A stretch of 64,000 nucleotides of DNA from a virus. The notes under the pieces are model-generated. The model saw nothing but the letters and a program-made list of their open reading frames with translations. It did not search any database and was not told where the DNA came from. The translations under genes were made by a program, and so were the position numbers. Positions 25,801 to 33,696 of this stretch are shown one piece after another; position 1 is the stretch's first letter, and each line of letters begins with the position of its first letter. The stretch is taken from positions 1-64,000 of the IMG/VR virus record IMGVR_UViG_3300043465_001479; one strand, 5' to 3'.

Positions 25801-26034
25801 GTGAAAGGCAAAGTGACCTACCTGAAGGCCGTCTGTTCAACTTGTCTTGGTGTGGACTTCCTTCACCCGCCTCCGCATGAGGATCGCGACTCAGTCGTAT
25901 GCCCTGACTGCACGCGAGTCATTCCCTTGAAGCAGTCTGTCCGGGTGGAGCGCCACTCCGCGACGCGAGGCATGTCTCCCCCAGAGTTGATCCCAACGCC
26001 CCGTCACAAGCGGGATGGAGTTTTCCGTGGCTAA
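25801..26034 (+). CDS. Small zinc-finger-like protein
   Basis: From GTG 25801 (or 25813, which has an AAAGG site) the product is about 77 residues. CSTC and CPDC pairs with Pro/His-rich spacing form a four-Cys zinc ribbon. A TTGACA at 25,776 lies upstream. It overlaps the SNase start by 20 bases. Function unknown. Confidence 0.6.
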   Translation: MKGKVTYLKAVCSTCLGVDFLHPPPHEDRDSVVCPDCTRVIPLKQSVRVERHSATRGMSPPELIPTPRHKRDGVFRG

Positions 26035-26452
26035 GAAACCCGCCCCCGCCCCCGTCCCTGCACCTGCACCTGCAGCCTCCCCGCCGACCGGGCACACCCT
26101 GTTCGAGTACGTCGCCAAGGTGGTGCGAGTTCTTGATGGCGACACGGTCGAGGTCGACATCCAGAAGGACGTGGGTTTCGGTATCCATCTGGAGATCCGA
26201 AAGCAGGTGCGGATGCTCGGCATCAACGCGCCGGAATCTTCTGGGGCGACTGCGAAGGATGGTCTGGCCAGCAAGGCTCTGCTCTCGACGCTCCTCGCCC
26301 CCGGAACGGCCATCCTGATGAAGACGGCGAAGCCAGACCCCAAGGACAAGTACGGTCGGTTCCTCGCCACCCTCTGGCTCGACGGTCTGAACCTCAACGA
26401 GCACATGATCGTGGCCGGTGCCGCTGTCGCCTACGACGGTGGAAAACGCTGA
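26015..26452 (+). CDS. Staphylococcal-nuclease-like thermonuclease
   Basis: The 145-residue product has a Pro/Ala linker (~10-24) then an SNase fold: VVRVLDGDTVEVDI, QVRMLGINAPES, DKYGRFLATLWL, LNEHMIVAGAAVAY. The active-site residues Arg (in VRMLG), Glu (APES) and Arg (YGRF) are present. No clear signal peptide, so it acts in the cytoplasm or virion. A GTG at 26,027 with a GGAG site is an alternative start. Confidence 0.85.
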   Translation: MEFSVAKKPAPAPVPAPAPAASPPTGHTLFEYVAKVVRVLDGDTVEVDIQKDVGFGIHLEIRKQVRMLGINAPESSGATAKDGLASKALLSTLLAPGTAILMKTAKPDPKDKYGRFLATLWLDGLNLNEHMIVAGAAVAYDGGKR

Positions 26453-26474
26453 CACCTGTGTTACCGGAGTCGTT

Positions 26475-26849
26475 GTGATCAGCCCCGACGAGTTCAAAAA
26501 AGTAGAACTAGAAAAAAGTCGTCTTCGAGCTGAGGTTGTTCGATTGAACAACATTGTGTCTTCCATGACATCTGACATGCAGTCTATGAAGGATCGCTCC
26601 GCAGAGTGGGAGAAGTTCTTCTACGAGCACAAAGCCTCTCGGGACGAAGGCTACGAGGCTGCCCGCGCTCGGTACTGGCCCAAAGTTGAGGCTGCCAGAG
26701 CCGACGTAGACCTGTTGAGAACCGCTCTCCGTAAGCTCCTCGACGCGGCGCGTGAAGTGCCTCCGACCGCTGCGCTGGGGTCGATGATCGTGAACGGGGA
26801 CTTCGTCCTTGAGCGCATCGATCAAAAGACTTCGATCCCCAAGACCTGA
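26475..26849 (+). CDS. Coiled-coil-like hypothetical protein
   Basis: I chose GTG 26475 because GGAG lies 5 bases upstream; the ATG frame from 26418 overlaps the SNase end. The 124-residue product has heptads in FKKVELEKSRLRAEVVRLNN, then charged helices. No domain recognised. It includes a TTCGATTGAA palindrome at 26,538-26,549. Confidence 0.72.
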   Translation: MISPDEFKKVELEKSRLRAEVVRLNNIVSSMTSDMQSMKDRSAEWEKFFYEHKASRDEGYEAARARYWPKVEAARADVDLLRTALRKLLDAAREVPPTAALGSMIVNGDFVLERIDQKTSIPKT

Positions 26850-26856
26850 TCGACAA

Positions 26857-26870
26857 GGACCATATGGACT
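26857..26870. repeat. Palindromic repeat covering the mazG start
   Basis: GGACCATATGGACT; the ATG at 26864 inside it is the start codon of the MazG-like gene. The left GGACC overlaps the AAGGA ribosome site. Confidence 0.75.
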
Positions 26871-27187
26871 TCTCAACGTACCAACGAGCTGCCAGCCGGA
26901 CCTCTTCTGGGCCCGGAGAGAAGCTGTCAATCGCACTCAGCGCAATGGGGCTGGCCGGAGAGGCTGGTGAAGTTGTCGACCTCCTGAAGAAAGAGATCGG
27001 CCACGGCCATGACGCTGACCCAGTGAAGCTCTCCGAGGAGCTGGGCGATCTGCTCTGGTATCTGTCCGACCTCGCCACGCTGCACAATCTGTCGCTGGAC
27101 GACATCGCGCAGGCGAACGTACTGAAGCTCTTGAAGCGGTACCCCACTGGCTTTTCTTCAGAAGCCAGTCGGAACCGCTCGGAATGA
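26864..27187 (+). CDS. mazG: MazG-like nucleotide pyrophosphohydrolase
   Basis: The 107-residue product has the MazG/all-alpha NTP-PPase pattern: MGLAGEAGEVVDLLKKEIGH (EExxE-like) and SEELGDLLWYLSDLATLHN (ExxD). These enzymes hydrolyse NTPs or dNTPs to monophosphates. In phages they act on host ppGpp or nucleotide pools. The start codon lies in a palindrome, so its translation may be controlled. The next gene overlaps its stop (ATGA). Confidence 0.9.
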   Translation: MDFSTYQRAASRTSSGPGEKLSIALSAMGLAGEAGEVVDLLKKEIGHGHDADPVKLSEELGDLLWYLSDLATLHNLSLDDIAQANVLKLLKRYPTGFSSEASRNRSE

Positions 27188-27459
27188 CTGACACACAGTC
27201 CGCTCTGGAAGAGCTTCACGGTCGGGCAAAGTTGCTGCTCAAGCAGTCCAAGAAGGACCAGCTTTTCCGGCTCAAGCAAGCCGAGGCGAAGAAGCAAGCT
27301 GCTGCAGGGAGCTTGTTCATCGAGCTTGCAGAGGCGGTCTCGGACCTCGAAGACCAGAAAGACCATCTCACGACCGCAGCCTCCTGCTTCGCTCGGGCGA
27401 AGCGGCTGTGCCGGGACGTGATCCGCCAGAAACCGGAGCCCACATGTCCAACCGAGTGA
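27184..27459 (+). CDS. Small helical protein
   Basis: The product is 91 residues, mostly helix with Lys/Ala/Gln-rich sequence and a C-terminal Cys/Pro tail. It is coupled by ATGA to mazG. Unknown function. Confidence 0.68.
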   Translation: MTDTQSALEELHGRAKLLLKQSKKDQLFRLKQAEAKKQAAAGSLFIELAEAVSDLEDQKDHLTTAASCFARAKRLCRDVIRQKPEPTCPTE

Positions 27460-27671
27460 CCTCGTTCGTCGTGACCCTCAAACATGACCTGAAGGAAGAG
27501 GACGCTCGCAAGTTTGCCGAGGCGATCTCCCTCTTCGACGGGGTGCTGAGCGTCGAGCCAGTGGAGGCCGACTTCTTCACCGAGCAAGCGACAATCGCCC
27601 GCGTGCGTGGGCGGGTCTACGAGGCGCTGGCCGAGGCTTTCGACCCGAAGAAGTCCCAGAAGAACGGCTGA
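27444..27671 (+). CDS. Small hypothetical protein
   Basis: The start at ATG 27444, after CGGAG, gives 75 residues (MSNRVTSFVVTLKHDLKEED). Predicted beta-alpha-beta with acidic character and a basic C-terminus. It overlaps the preceding gene by 16 bases. Confidence 0.7.
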   Translation: MSNRVTSFVVTLKHDLKEEDARKFAEAISLFDGVLSVEPVEADFFTEQATIARVRGRVYEALAEAFDPKKSQKNG

Positions 27672-27694
27672 TTGGCCTGTTACACCCCGAAGAA

Positions 27695-27708
27695 CCCGAC
27701 GAATCGGG
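27695..27708 (+). promoter_or_regulatory. 5'-leader hairpin, A-CGAA-T apex
   Basis: CCCGA-CGAA-TCGGG, five base pairs, between a TGTTAC element at 27,679-27,684 and the start at 27,728. Confidence 0.6.
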
Positions 27709-27727
27709 CTCTGAAAGACGGTGCATC

Positions 27728-28066
27728 ATGGGCATTGAAGACGACATCCGCGAGTTGCGGTCGAAAGTCGAAGAGCTGGCCTTCCTGTTCTTGTCGACGT
27801 TGAGCGACCAGCAGATCGCCACAAGCGGAATGAGCACCGAGCGTCTGAAAGACGTCATCTCGGATCGTGCGGGGACCAGCTCTTTCCGGCTGGATCCTCA
27901 GTGGTCCGAGCACGGCACCTTCTTGGTGGCATCCGGCGTTCGCGGCTGGGGTAAGGGCCAATCCACCGATGTGCGCCCCGTGCCTCAGTCGGTGGTCGAC
28001 TACTGCGCGAAGCTGGAAGCCTTCGGATTGAAGATCAAGATCGAGAACCCGGAGCCTCCAAAGTGA
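27728..28066 (+). CDS. Hypothetical protein
   Basis: The 112-residue product starts MGIEDDIRELRSKVEELAFL, helical, with a mixed C-terminal half ('WGKGQSTDVRPVPQSVVDYC'). No domain. A TGTTAC element and leader hairpin lie upstream, marking a new transcript start within the plus-strand block. Confidence 0.72.
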   Translation: MGIEDDIRELRSKVEELAFLFLSTLSDQQIATSGMSTERLKDVISDRAGTSSFRLDPQWSEHGTFLVASGVRGWGKGQSTDVRPVPQSVVDYCAKLEAFGLKIKIENPEPPK

Positions 28067-28758
28067 CCAGACCTTCGTGGGACCAATACTTCATGAGCAT
28101 CGCGCACACCGTCGCAACGCGCTCACCGTGTGTGAAGCGACAGGTGGGCGCGGTGCTCGTCTCCGAGGACAAAGCGCTGCTCGCCACGGGCTACAACGGA
28201 CCGCCTCGTGGTGCGCCTCACAGGGACGACAAGACCTGCGTCCGCATCGGCATCCCCAGCGGAACACAAGCCGACGTTGTCTGCTGCGCTCACGCGGAGA
28301 GCAACGCCATCGCCCAAGCTGCCCGCCACGGCGTGCCTGTGAAGGGGAGCACCCTTTACGTCACCACGAGTCCGTGCGCGTGGTGCGCGAGAGGAATCGT
28401 CAACGCTGGCGTGGTCCGTGTGGTGCGCGAGGGCGCGTACAACGACTCCATCGCCGCAGGGGTGTTCGCTGAGAGCGGTGTTCCTGTTGAGGAGCTTCCT
28501 GCTGTGCCGGTGTCGCCTGAGCTTCAAAAGCTCGCCGCCTGCATGAGTCTTCCAGCGGGTTCGGGGATGGCTGAGATCAGTGTTGAGATTCAGCGCCTGC
28601 AGCGCTGCTCCCAAGCGATCGACGCGGTCGTCGAATCACGACCGGAAGCATGCGGCAGGCACTGCGGAAAGTCTTCATGTGAAGACCCGTGCGTCTTGCC
28701 TCGCGGCCACACGGGTTGGTGTACGTGCCGAACCTCAGTGGATCCTTTCGATGCTTAG
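28063..28758 (+). CDS. dCMP deaminase with Cys-rich extension
   Basis: GTG 28063 overlaps the previous stop (GTGA). The first ~145 residues match dCMP/cytidine-family deaminases: CAHAESNAI (HxE zinc/catalytic, ~76-84) and SPCAWCARGIV (PCxxC, ~103-113), with GYNGPPRG. The reaction converts dCMP to dUMP, the ThyX substrate. The last ~80 residues are a separate region with CGRHCGKSSCEDPC and GHTGWCTC, a Cys/His cluster of the kind seen in small phage zinc proteins. That makes the total (231) longer than usual (~150-180). Confidence 0.9.
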   Translation: MTRPSWDQYFMSIAHTVATRSPCVKRQVGAVLVSEDKALLATGYNGPPRGAPHRDDKTCVRIGIPSGTQADVVCCAHAESNAIAQAARHGVPVKGSTLYVTTSPCAWCARGIVNAGVVRVVREGAYNDSIAAGVFAESGVPVEELPAVPVSPELQKLAACMSLPAGSGMAEISVEIQRLQRCSQAIDAVVESRPEACGRHCGKSSCEDPCVLPRGHTGWCTCRTSVDPFDA

Positions 28759-28984
28759 GAAAGCGAAAGTCGACAAGGATACTTGGGAGGACTTCATCGT
28801 GGACGTCACCTCGCGGGCGGGGACTTGGCCCTGCTGCGGGTTGTGTGGGAACACGGGGGTGCTCGCCATCAGCGGGAGGCTCACCCCGGCAGGTATCAGC
28901 GTTCCTCCTGTCAGAGGTCACTGCATCTGCCCCAACGGTCGCGCGACCAAGTTCATCGATGACAAGCTCAAGAAGGATCCATGA
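28751..28984 (+). CDS. Small Cys-rich protein
   Basis: ATG 28751 overlaps the deaminase stop. The 77-residue product contains CCGLCGNTG and a later HCICPNG, likely a metal site. Function unknown. Confidence 0.68.
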   Translation: MLRKAKVDKDTWEDFIVDVTSRAGTWPCCGLCGNTGVLAISGRLTPAGISVPPVRGHCICPNGRATKFIDDKLKKDP

Positions 28985-29382
28985 CTCTCCTCGTCTACAT
29001 CGCAGGCCCGTACCGCGCTCCCACGACGTGGGAGATTCAAAAGAACATCCACAACGCGCGTCTGTGGGGCGTCATCGTCGCGAAGGCTGGGGCCTACCCG
29101 ATGATCCCGCACAGCAACACCGCGCACTTCGACGGGGCGGTTGAAGGGGACGCCTTCTGGCTGAACGGGACGCTGGAGATGATGCGTCGGTGCGACGGGG
29201 TCGTCCTCATCGAAGGGTGGGATCGGTCGACCGGCGCCATCGAAGAGCGTCGGCAGGCGGAGCAGCTGGGAATCCCCTGTCTCGAAGTAGACTGGTGGTC
29301 GAACCGAGGAGGATCAGCCATCCATGACGACGTCTCGGACTGGATCAAGACCCTGAAGCCGAGGTCCACCCATGCCGTCTGA
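28981..29382 (+). CDS. DUF4406-like protein (nucleoside deoxyribosyltransferase fold)
   Basis: The 133-residue product starts MTLLVYIAGPYRAPTTWEIQ and has VEGDAFWLNGTLEMMRRCDGVVLIEGWDRSTG ... EERRQAEQLGIPCLEV, matching the DUF4406/nucleoside 2-deoxyribosyltransferase-like fold. Members are frequent next to phage nucleotide genes. I cannot say whether it transfers deoxyribose or handles modified bases. Confidence 0.82.
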   Translation: MTLLVYIAGPYRAPTTWEIQKNIHNARLWGVIVAKAGAYPMIPHSNTAHFDGAVEGDAFWLNGTLEMMRRCDGVVLIEGWDRSTGAIEERRQAEQLGIPCLEVDWWSNRGGSAIHDDVSDWIKTLKPRSTHAV

Positions 29383-29809
29383 AAAAGAACTTGAAGAGCG
29401 GGATATCCTCGAACGGAACATCGACAACATCAAGTTTAGCCTCAGCGAGATCGATCACCACACAAACGACCTCGACGGCACGGTGTTCACCGTCCAGTCC
29501 TCGAAGGGTGCCACGACTCGCGCGGCTTTGATCCAGAGGGAGTCCAACAACATCCTCCAAACCTTGGGGAAAATCTGGGGAAACGCCACGTCGAGCAGCA
29601 AGCCGGAGACACCGAGCGAGGAAGCCCTCAAGAAAGCCCTCAAGCTCGCGCGGGAGTGGCTCACCGAGTACGCGCCGACCGAGCATGACCTCCGGTGCCA
29701 GCGTCTGAGGGACGCGAACACCCTTGAATGTCGCTGCACAATCGACGCCTACCGCGACGACGTGAAGGTCATCGACGCGGCTCTGGGTTGGAAGGGAGAG
29801 GAGTCTTGA
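29372..29809 (+). CDS. Helical hypothetical protein
   Basis: 145 residues (MPSEKELEERDILERNIDNI) with charged N-terminal helix and Ser/Thr/Lys middle; two Cys near the end (DLRCQRLRDANTLECRC). No family. Confidence 0.72.
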   Translation: MPSEKELEERDILERNIDNIKFSLSEIDHHTNDLDGTVFTVQSSKGATTRAALIQRESNNILQTLGKIWGNATSSSKPETPSEEALKKALKLAREWLTEYAPTEHDLRCQRLRDANTLECRCTIDAYRDDVKVIDAALGWKGEES

Positions 29810-30114
29810 CAACACAAGCCGACCGACTCGCCGCAGCAGGCTTCTACCTCCGGACACACACTGGCGCGATCCAGAGCTGGATCGACAGCAGCGTCGACGA
29901 AGAGGACCGGGTGGACGAGGACATCAAAGCCCTATCGGTCTTGCTGGCCGAGGTCCGGGCATCCGGGGCGGCGGCGGAGCGAAAACTACACCCGAAGCCC
30001 GAAGCTGCGGTCGTCACACTCATCGAGACGATCGACGACCTACACAAGAAACTGATCGTAGCGCAGGAAGAGATCACCGCTCTGAAGCTCGTTCCAGTTA
30101 CTTCCCAGTCATGA
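29806..30114 (+). CDS. Helical hypothetical protein, TTG start
   Basis: TTG 29806 overlaps the previous stop (TTGA) and is preceded by GGAGAGGAG; the product has 102 residues (MTTQADRLAAAGFYLR). An upstream frame to 29,728 is not needed. Unknown function. Confidence 0.7.
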   Translation: MTTQADRLAAAGFYLRTHTGAIQSWIDSSVDEEDRVDEDIKALSVLLAEVRASGAAAERKLHPKPEAAVVTLIETIDDLHKKLIVAQEEITALKLVPVTSQS

Positions 30115-30443
30115 CCAAGAAGCTCTACATCGTGACGGTTAGCTACGAGTATGCCTGTTTGGCAGAAGACGAGTATGAAGCTGCTGACTTCAGGGAAGAG
30201 GCCCTCCACGACGAGGGAGACCCGACCACGCACGCGAGGTTGGCAGTCACGGGCCCGGTTCCCTATCGCCCTCGTGGATGGACCAACGACACGCTCATCT
30301 ACGGGGCAGACAGCGATCTCCGTCTGGACGACGCCATCGCAGCGGAGAAGACCCGGGTTGAACAAGAAAACCGCGATGCGGAATTATCGAAACGCCAACT
30401 GTGGTTGTCTGTAGACACCTCCAAAGACGAAGACCTGAAATGA
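30111..30443 (+). CDS. Hypothetical protein
   Basis: 110 residues (MTKKLYIVTVSYEYACLA) with an N-terminal beta strand and an acidic C-terminal helix. ATGA junctions to neighbours on both sides. Confidence 0.75.
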   Translation: MTKKLYIVTVSYEYACLAEDEYEAADFREEALHDEGDPTTHARLAVTGPVPYRPRGWTNDTLIYGADSDLRLDDAIAAEKTRVEQENRDAELSKRQLWLSVDTSKDEDLK

Positions 30444-30679
30444 TCAACCAGAAGTACCGCTTCCGAGTTCGTCTTTTTGAGAGGTGCGGGCGCCCTGAGA
30501 AGTGCGGTCTGTGCGGCTTGCTCGTCACACCCGACAGTCCGGTCGGGCTTCTTCCCGTCGCATTGGACGAGGATGACGCTCGTATTGCACGAGCGCAGGT
30601 CGCTCATTGGGAGTGCATCGTGAACCCCAAGAACGCAGACCTGCTGGAGAGGCTGGAGGTTGAAATTGTCCTCGACTGA
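30440..30679 (+). CDS. Small CxxC-containing protein
   Basis: Start at ATG 30440 (MINQKYRFRVRLFERC). The 79-residue product has CGLCG plus other Cys, perhaps a metal site (RCGRPEKCGLC). Confidence 0.7.
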   Translation: MINQKYRFRVRLFERCGRPEKCGLCGLLVTPDSPVGLLPVALDEDDARIARAQVAHWECIVNPKNADLLERLEVEIVLD

Positions 30680-30899
30680 GATTGAGATATTGAAGAAGCA
30701 CTTCGACGACTGTCAGAGGGACTTCGACGCTTTGAGTGTTGAGTTGGAACGCCGCAACGATGCGCTGCGCGCCATCGCCGCTCATCTCAGTCTCGCCGAC
30801 GACACGCCGATGCAGGTTCTTGTTGATACTGCCCTGAAGATGATCGAGCTGGGCCTGCAGAAACACTTGGACGACAACTCGCCGCCCGACCGTGGCTGA
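30660..30899 (+). CDS. Coiled-coil-like small protein, TTG start
   Basis: TTG 30660 (MKLSSTEIEILKKHFDDC), 79 residues, helical, overlapping the previous gene by 20 bases. Confidence 0.65.
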   Translation: MKLSSTEIEILKKHFDDCQRDFDALSVELERRNDALRAIAAHLSLADDTPMQVLVDTALKMIELGLQKHLDDNSPPDRG

Positions 30900-30909
30900 C
30901 GGAGCCTCT

Positions 30910-31122
30910 GTGACGTACCCCTACCCATCAATGGCGACCGAACCACCCAGCTCATCGGCAAGCGCCTTTGCAGGGTGCCCCCGAACGACAAAGAGAGAGG
31001 CTGCCCTCTCCCTTGTCATCGCTCTCAGCCGAGCCGGGATCATCGCCGGGATGGTTTTCGGACACGTAGCCGGTCGTGAGGCCAGCTACGCTTCCGAACC
31101 AACTATCCGAGCTGCCCCTTGA
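30910..31122 (+). CDS. Predicted single-span membrane protein
   Basis: GTG 30910, with GGAG 5 bases before it, is in frame and gives 70 residues. Residues ~35-58 (LSLVIALSRAGIIAGMVFGH) form a membrane span. It ends over the 3' end of the convergent patatin gene by 20 bases. The start is uncertain (30,892, 30,931 also possible). A lysis role cannot be shown. Confidence 0.52.
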   Translation: MTYPYPSMATEPPSSSASAFAGCPRTTKREAALSLVIALSRAGIIAGMVFGHVAGREASYASEPTIRAAP

Positions 31123-31897
31123 GGTGAGCCTTCTTGATGGCCGCGCGCCCCTCCAGAAGCATCTCACGGACTTCCTTCTCGCCCATACCGAGGTTGAGAC
31201 CGTCCGCCTTGGTGTCGAGCATGATGACCTTGGCCCAGTTGGCGTCCTCGATGTGCTCGCGGTCTTGCGCTGCCAGCATGTTGCTGATGGTGCCCTCTGC
31301 GCGATCGATCTTCGTGAACGGCGGCTTGCGCGGCTTCGCTTCGTTGGGGCTGCGGACCTTGAGGCCCAACACGGGAACATCGTCGTAGGGATTTGCCCAG
31401 CCCTCGTAGTCAAGCGCAAAGTTCATGCGGACGCCGCCATCCTCGTAGAGGTCGCCGTCGATCTCAGCCATGTCGAAGATCGGGAGACACATGCTCGCGA
31501 ACAGCCGGATGGGGAGGTCGCCCGACGTCCAGACCTTCGACTCCCCCTTCGTCCAGTTTGTTGTGACGATGTGCAGCTTTGAGTGACCGTCTTCGACTTT
31601 CGGGTGGAGGTGCTTCTTGAAGACCTTGAGCAGCCCTTCCTTCGTGTAGAGCCCCGCCTGACCTCCGAACGGAAACCAGTTCTTCGTAAGGAACGTGCTG
31701 GGGAGGAGGGTCAGCGCCAGCGACTCCAGCTCCGCGCTGGTCTTGAACTTCGCTGCAGCAGCAGCTGTGATCGCGCCACCTGACGCCCCGACCATCTCGG
31801 GGAACGTGAACCCCAAGTCCAGCAACTCGCAGACCGCGCCGATCTGAACCGGGTACCGCGTTCCAGACCCTGACAAGACGAGCTTGAGACGCTTCAC
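31103..31897 (-). CDS. Patatin-like phospholipase
   Basis: GTG 31897 with GGAGG upstream gives 264 residues. LVLSGSGTRYPVQIGAVCEL carries the oxyanion glycines; MVGASGGAITAA is the G-x-S-x-G nucleophile motif (~40-45); YEDGGVRMNFALDY supplies the catalytic Asp (DGG). Patatin-type enzymes release fatty acids from phospholipids. In a phage this might serve host-envelope remodelling or defence counteraction (inference). The enzyme has no signal peptide. Confidence 0.9.
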   Translation of the reverse strand: MKRLKLVLSGSGTRYPVQIGAVCELLDLGFTFPEMVGASGGAITAAAAAKFKTSAELESLALTLLPSTFLTKNWFPFGGQAGLYTKEGLLKVFKKHLHPKVEDGHSKLHIVTTNWTKGESKVWTSGDLPIRLFASMCLPIFDMAEIDGDLYEDGGVRMNFALDYEGWANPYDDVPVLGLKVRSPNEAKPRKPPFTKIDRAEGTISNMLAAQDREHIEDANWAKVIMLDTKADGLNLGMGEKEVREMLLEGRAAIKKAHLKGQLG

Positions 31898-32000
31898 TTG
31901 AACCTCCGTTGAAAGACAAGGCACCTTATGTGCCCTGCCGAAAGTTGGCGAGAGGCTTTGGTTTTCGTGTTACGTCCCGCCCGGAGTAGGGAATCCGCAC

Positions 32001-32213
32001 ATGCTTGAGGTCTGGAATCATATAGTTGAGTGGTGGTGGCTGCGGAAGACGTCGCGCTGCGCTCGGTGCAAGTACGACGCGCCGCGCCGCATACTTGAGC
32101 GCAGGGACAGCTTTGTCGTCGACTGTATGGGCTGCGACATCTCCGGATGCCTTGGAGTCACGCCCGCAGATGCGGTCCAGAAGTGGAACACTGAGAATCG
32201 AGGCCCTCGATGA
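32001..32213 (+). CDS. Lar-like zinc-ribbon protein
   Basis: The 70-residue product has CARCKYDAPRRI, VDCMGCDISGCLGV and AVQKWNTENRG, the pattern of the Lar family (restriction alleviation; zinc ribbon). The stop overlaps the next start by ATGA. A TGTTAC element is at 31,968-31,973. Confidence 0.75.
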   Translation: MLEVWNHIVEWWWLRKTSRCARCKYDAPRRILERRDSFVVDCMGCDISGCLGVTPADAVQKWNTENRGPR

Positions 32214-32680
32214 GCGGCGGAAGCTGGGGCTACCTTTACCGGAACATCAACGATGCGGCCTTTGCGCTGCAAAGAGGCGCGGCGACCGAACGAGACTACG
32301 CGCTCGATCTGAACGATGAGCAGCGCGAGAAGCGCCGGAAGCTGGGTGAGCTTCTGGAGAAGGTCGCGCACGCTCTCCACGAGATTGAGTGGGTCGACAG
32401 CTGCGACTCTTCGTTCCCATCCGACACGCAGGCCATCGACGCCGTGTTCGCGAGCCTTGGGCGCGTTCCCAAGATAGAACTGCGGCATGACGATAAAGGT
32501 CTTCTGGACGAGGTGGTTGCCCACGAGGCGACGATTCACATGGAGGACATGGGTTCCTCGTGGTCGATCCTCATTGACGCGGGCGAAGATCACCTCAGTC
32601 TGTCGTTCGGAGGTCGCCTCAAAAGACCCCTTGTCATCGATCAGTCAGGATCTGTGATTTCCACTCACCCCAAACGCTAG
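32210..32680 (+). CDS. Conserved phage protein, MSGGSWGYLY family
   Basis: The 156-residue product begins MSGGSWGYLYRNINDAAFAL, an N-terminus that I recall from small conserved phage proteins of unknown function. Helical, charged (LNDEQREKRRKLGELLEKVA), then a beta C-terminus. Confidence 0.78.
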   Translation: MSGGSWGYLYRNINDAAFALQRGAATERDYALDLNDEQREKRRKLGELLEKVAHALHEIEWVDSCDSSFPSDTQAIDAVFASLGRVPKIELRHDDKGLLDEVVAHEATIHMEDMGSSWSILIDAGEDHLSLSFGGRLKRPLVIDQSGSVISTHPKR

Positions 32681-32693
32681 CCCCGAGAACTGC

Positions 32694-32999
32694 ATGTCTG
32701 TTCAGAACGCTGTCATCACCCTCGCCCACGAAGCCATCGACAAGCTCGTGGCCCAGCTACAAGCCGACGCGCATCAGCACAGTTTTCAGCTGGATGCCCT
32801 CCAGATTATGAACCGCGAACTCACCGCCATGAACGAGAAGCTGCGCATGGCCAATGCCGAGCTGCAAGCAGAGTCGGCTCGACTGCAAGCAGAGATCGAG
32901 ACGCGTGCTGCCACCACTGATCCAGCCGTCAAGGCCCCGCGAAAGCAGAGAGCGCCCAAGGCGCCCCCGGATCCCGTAGTCGACGCTGACCAGCCCTGA
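32694..32999 (+). CDS. Small coiled-coil protein
   Basis: 101 residues, with helix 'LQIMNRELTAMNEKLRMANA' in clear heptads and a Lys/Pro-rich tail. Its stop abuts the stop of the convergent minus-strand gene. Confidence 0.75.
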   Translation: MSVQNAVITLAHEAIDKLVAQLQADAHQHSFQLDALQIMNRELTAMNEKLRMANAELQAESARLQAEIETRAATTDPAVKAPRKQRAPKAPPDPVVDADQP

Positions 33000-33000
33000 G

Positions 33001-33210
33001 TCAGCGCGAGCGCAGGAGCTTGATCGCCGTCAGCACCTCGTCGAGGGTGACGTGCGACGAGCCCAGCAGGCTCTCGTCTCCGAGCCAGAAGTCGACCTCG
33101 ACGTCCTTCGGCGACGAAGCTTCGAGGTTGACGGATTCGGTGACCCGACTGCCGCTGCTCAAGCGCTGGAAGGTGACAGTGAGATCGGGGTCGGTCTTTT
33201 CAGTGGTCAT
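33001..33210 (-). CDS. Small hypothetical protein
   Basis: Start at ATG 33210 (MTTEKTDPDLTVTFQRLSSG), 69 residues, beta-rich. It overlaps the next gene upstream by 11 bases. Confidence 0.68.
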   Translation of the reverse strand: MTTEKTDPDLTVTFQRLSSGSRVTESVNLEASSPKDVEVDFWLGDESLLGSSHVTLDEVLTAIKLLRSR

Positions 33211-33586
33211 TGAGGACTCGTTTCTTGGTGGTGGTGGTGCGAGCGAGCTTCTGTTCAGCGCCGAACATGACGCTCCAGATCTCGCCGTAGAGGTGAGCAC
33301 GATCGTAGCCCTGCACCTTGCCAACCATCGTCTTGAAGTTCGAGTAGTCGACGTCTTCGGACATCAGCGCAGCGACCTTCGCCCACTGCTTCTTCCCGAC
33401 GAAGATGCGGTAGGGGTAGTCGGAGTGTTTCTCGATAACGACGTCGGGCATGTCTGGGAAGTAGAGCTGGTGCAGGCTCTCGAAGTCAGCGAGGACGCGG
33501 GTCCGGACACACACCTCGCCGACGCCTCGGCCTTGGGACTTTTTATCGACGACGCTGAAGAATCCTGCACGGGTGAAGAGCCACAT
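33200..33586 (-). CDS. Conserved hypothetical protein, WLFTRAGFFSVV family
   Basis: The 128-residue product starts MWLFTRAGFFSVVDKKSQ and has EVCVRTRVLADFESL, DYPYRIFVGKKQWAKV and DVDYSNFKTMVG. This is a widespread bacterial and phage family of unknown function. The upstream leader has a hairpin ACCGCA-CGCT-TGCGGT and a GTTAC element. Confidence 0.82.
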   Translation of the reverse strand: MWLFTRAGFFSVVDKKSQGRGVGEVCVRTRVLADFESLHQLYFPDMPDVVIEKHSDYPYRIFVGKKQWAKVAALMSEDVDYSNFKTMVGKVQGYDRAHLYGEIWSVMFGAEQKLARTTTTKKRVLNDH

Positions 33587-33671
33587 TTCTCGATCCTGCC
33601 TTCTGCCTCTCGGCGGTACCGCAAGCGTGCGGTAGACGAGATGTAACTCACGTTTTGGAAGTTTCAGATCC

Positions 33672-33683
33672 GCTCAATTGAAC
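33672..33683 (+). promoter_or_regulatory. CAGATCCG-TTCANNTGAAC element
   Basis: CAGATCC (33665-33671) runs straight into GCTCAATTGAAC, 13 bases upstream of a possible TTG start at 33,697. Confidence 0.55.
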
Positions 33684-33696
33684 TCAGAGGTCTGAC

